Source: Pseudomonadota bacterium
GTDB lineage: Bacteria > Pseudomonadota > Gammaproteobacteria > Burkholderiales > Burkholderiaceae_B
Length of the DNA stretch: 64,000 bases
Assembly (NCBI GenBank): GCA_023440825.1
Contig: JAEXRL010000026.1
Location: forward strand, 62,001-126,000
Reading direction: 5' to 3'
In this document: piece by piece, positions 62,202 through 64,000 of the stretch
Position numbering within the stretch: position 1 is the stretch's first letter
How the letters are laid out: the number at the start of each line of letters is the position of its first letter
The notes under the pieces: generated by a model
The model's database searches: none
What the model was told of the DNA's origin: nothing
Seen by the model: only the letters and a program-made list of their open reading frames with translations
Translations under genes and position numbers: made by a program

Positions 62202-62345
62202 AGTTATATAGTTTTTGAGTCTTAAAAATTAATACAAGACAAATATGCCTTGGTAGATTACGATAAAATCTGGTAAAAACCCTTATCGGGTATTCCCGAT
62301 AGTCTCTGTGCCGAAGTTATGGCTGATGAAAGTAAATGTAACATC

Positions 62346-63437
62346 ATGCTCACTTTGTTTGATCCTTTGAAGCTAGGTGATATCACCTTAAACAACCGTA
62401 TCATTATGGCGCCCATGACTCGTTCGCGGGCGTCTGAGGGACGTGTGCCTAACGATTTGATGCGTACCTACTACTGTCAGCGTGCTTCTGCCGGCTTGAT
62501 TTTAACCGAGGCGACGTCAATTTCGCCGCAAGGTGTTGGGTATGCACACACTCCAGGCATCTGGAGCAGCGCACAAGTGGAAGGCTGGAGGCATATTACG
62601 GAAGCGGTGCATGCGCGTCATGGCAAAATGTTCCTGCAGCTTTGGCATGTAGGGCGGGTATCTGACCCTGAGTTTTTAAATGGACAGATACCGGTCGCAC
62701 CCAGTGCGATAGCCTGCGAAGGCAAGGTGGCGCACCTGGAGCCAGTTCGCGCCTATTCAGTGCCCCGTGCTTTACACACGGAAGAAATTGCGGAAATTGT
62801 GAATGATTTTGCTATTGCTGCCCAAAACGCCCTGACGGCGGGTTTCGATGGCATAGAAATTCATGCGGCAAATGGTTATTTAATTGATCAATTTTTACAC
62901 GACGGTTCTAACAAACGTTGCGATCAATACGGTGGCTCCATTGCCAATCGTGCCCGTTTTTTGCTGGAAGTGGTCGATGCTTGCGTAAGTGTTTGGGGGC
63001 CAGGGCGGGTAGGCGTACATTTGTCGCCTCGGGGCGGTGTGCACAGCATGCATGACTCGGATCCGCAGGCTTTGTTTTCTTATGTGGCTAAAGCGTTAAA
63101 TGAGCGGCATTTGGCATTTGTTTTCTTGCGTGAAAGCCCGGCCTCGGACAGTTTATTACCCATGATACGGCGCTTGTATCAGGGTGTGCTGATCGCCAAC
63201 GAGCATTTTGATTTGCCCACGGCTGAAACAGCCTTGCAAAAAGGAATGGCCGATGCCGTGTCTTTTGGCAAAGCGTTTTTAGCGAACCCCGATTTGCCCT
63301 TGCGCTTCCAATTAAAAGTCCCATTAAGTGCGTGGGACGCGACAACTTTTTATACGCAAGGGCCTAAGGGGTATACGGATTACCCCTATTGGGATGTGGA
63401 TGAAGGTTCGGTCTGCCAGGTTCCACAGCAAGATTAA
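62346..63437 (+). CDS. Old Yellow Enzyme family alkene reductase (NemA/XenA-like)
   Basis: A 363-aa FMN oxidoreductase. It has LFDPLKLGDITLNNRIIMAPMTRSRA (FMN contacts), LILTEATSISPQG, LQLWHVGRVS, GFDGIEIHAANGYLIDQFLHDGSNKRCDQYGGSI (the substrate-binding His/Asn pair) and FGKAFLANPDL. Such enzymes reduce activated alkenes, nitrate esters or N-ethylmaleimide. The ATG at 62346 matches the family N-terminus; an upstream ATG at 62319 would add nine residues. Neither has a strong ribosome binding site. Confidence 0.9.
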   Translation: MLTLFDPLKLGDITLNNRIIMAPMTRSRASEGRVPNDLMRTYYCQRASAGLILTEATSISPQGVGYAHTPGIWSSAQVEGWRHITEAVHARHGKMFLQLWHVGRVSDPEFLNGQIPVAPSAIACEGKVAHLEPVRAYSVPRALHTEEIAEIVNDFAIAAQNALTAGFDGIEIHAANGYLIDQFLHDGSNKRCDQYGGSIANRARFLLEVVDACVSVWGPGRVGVHLSPRGGVHSMHDSDPQALFSYVAKALNERHLAFVFLRESPASDSLLPMIRRLYQGVLIANEHFDLPTAETALQKGMADAVSFGKAFLANPDLPLRFQLKVPLSAWDATTFYTQGPKGYTDYPYWDVDEGSVCQVPQQD

Positions 63438-63449
63438 GCCTGTGGGGCT

Positions 63450-63890
63450 TTAACCGCGATTCTCTGCGTGTACCACACGAAATGTAGCGGCTGCTTTAGT
63501 TAGCAGACGATTTTTATCATCGTAAGCGCCCCCTTCGCAGTAGGCGGTATCGCCTTCCAGTGATAAACACTGGGCGCGGAACCACACATCTGAGCGAGCC
63601 GGCAATAAAAATTGCGTGTTCATGTCTATGGTCGCCATGCCGGACTCGGGAAGGTGGGCGCGGGCAGCGGCGCTTAGCGTGAAATCCAGTACAGCCATTA
63701 AGGTGCCGCCGTGTACATCGTTACGACTGTTGGCATTGCCCGCCTGCCAAGGCAGGTAGGTTTCCACTTGCTCAGTGCTAAATGAGAGTGTTTGCAGCCC
63801 CAGCGTTTGCATAAGTGGAATGGGTATTCCAAAAAATAACGATTGCGGGGCGGCTTGTACAGGTGTGGCGGTGAGTGACTCAGTCTGCAT
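63450..63890 (-). CDS. PaaI-family hotdog thioesterase
   Basis: A 146-aa hotdog protein with NDVHGGTLMAVLDFTLSAAAR, the conserved Gly-Gly and Asp of the PaaI family, and IDMNTQFLLPARSDVWFRAQ. It begins 4 bp after the yqeY stop and so is likely co-transcribed. The start is set at 63890, the first ATG after yqeY; an in-frame start at 63953 lies inside yqeY. Substrate unknown. Confidence 0.85.
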   Translation of the reverse strand: MQTESLTATPVQAAPQSLFFGIPIPLMQTLGLQTLSFSTEQVETYLPWQAGNANSRNDVHGGTLMAVLDFTLSAAARAHLPESGMATIDMNTQFLLPARSDVWFRAQCLSLEGDTAYCEGGAYDDKNRLLTKAAATFRVVHAENRG

Positions 63891-63894
63891 GGGA

Positions 63895-64000
63895 TTAGGA
63901 AATTTTTTGTTTGAGCAGGGCAGAAACAGTCGCCATATCGGCGCGTCCCGCAAGTTTGGCTTTGATCTGTGCCATGGCTTTGCCCATAATGGCCGGGCCT
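63895..64000 (-). CDS. yqeY: YqeY/GatB-like protein, C-terminal fragment
   Basis: The minus-strand frame entering from the window edge encodes MGKAMAQIKAKLAGRAD and ends after LLKQKIS at TAA (63897-63895). This is the typical C-terminal end of YqeY proteins, which share a domain with GatB and may act with tRNA. About 34 residues are visible; the rest lies beyond the window. Confidence 0.82.
   Translation of the reverse strand, partial: GPAIMGKAMAQIKAKLAGRADMATVSALLKQKIS

Noticed and set aside
1..64000. CRISPR arrays, insertion sequences, prophage genes, tRNA or rRNA genes
   Set aside because: I read the gaps for repeat arrays, terminal inverted repeats, transposase or integrase motifs and tRNA T-loops and found none; a tRNAscan or repeat search would be decisive.

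Overview
The window is about 64 kb of a betaproteobacterial chromosome. It most resembles Alcaligenaceae (Burkholderiales): a YbiT/TadA/LdcA neighbourhood, surE-pcm-nlpD, spoT-rpoZ-gmk, PpiD and UbiC all have betaproteobacterial character, and base composition is moderate rather than GC-rich. The genus is inference. Genes are packed closely, many with ATGA or TAATG overlaps. I see no tRNA, rRNA, insertion sequence, prophage or CRISPR array.

Layout: 1-8.3 kb holds an ABC exporter, tadA, an LdcA-type peptidase with a His/Cys-rich N-terminus, ybiT, yigZ, and an MFS transporter coupled to an ornithine-cyclodeaminase-like gene. 8.3-14.6 kb holds thioredoxin, a purine permease, tsaD, plsY and surE-pcm-nlpD, with no rpoS after nlpD. 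14.6-26 kb is the most distinctive region. It has a five-gene branched-chain-type ABC importer; a three-gene biotin-dependent carboxylase (OadA-like carboxyltransferase, separate AccB-like carrier, AccC-like biotin carboxylase); an IclR-family regulator; and a PcaI/PcaJ-like CoA-transferase. A 15-bp motif of the form GTTCnnAATnnG lies upstream of all three transcription units, so I infer one IclR-controlled catabolic regulon.

26-45 kb is mostly housekeeping: rlmD, argH, a YbdG-like channel with glnB, an aldo/keto reductase, an MFS protein, ubiC, an RsuA-type pseudouridine synthase, rlmJ, a glycerophosphodiesterase, ppiD, an M23 peptidase, azlCD, spoT-rpoZ-gmk, a small unknown and an exonuclease III. 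A 48-aa ORF with its own promoter, ribosome binding site and terminator follows at 44.96 kb.

45.4-64 kb holds a SulP transporter, a lipocalin, a PACE-like efflux protein, a 3-mercaptopropionate dioxygenase and a two-component system. Next is a seven-gene operon: RraA/HMG-aldolase family protein, aminotransferase, amino-acid ABC importer and LysR regulator. It looks like an import, transaminate and aldol-cleave route for an unidentified amino acid. The window closes with a TPR protein, an EXOG-like nuclease, two hotdog thioesterases, a TrkH/TrkA-type potassium system, an Old Yellow Enzyme homologue and the end of a yqeY gene.

Functions are assigned by reading the translated sequences from knowledge of the families. 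No database search was run. Promoters, operators and hairpins were found by eye.
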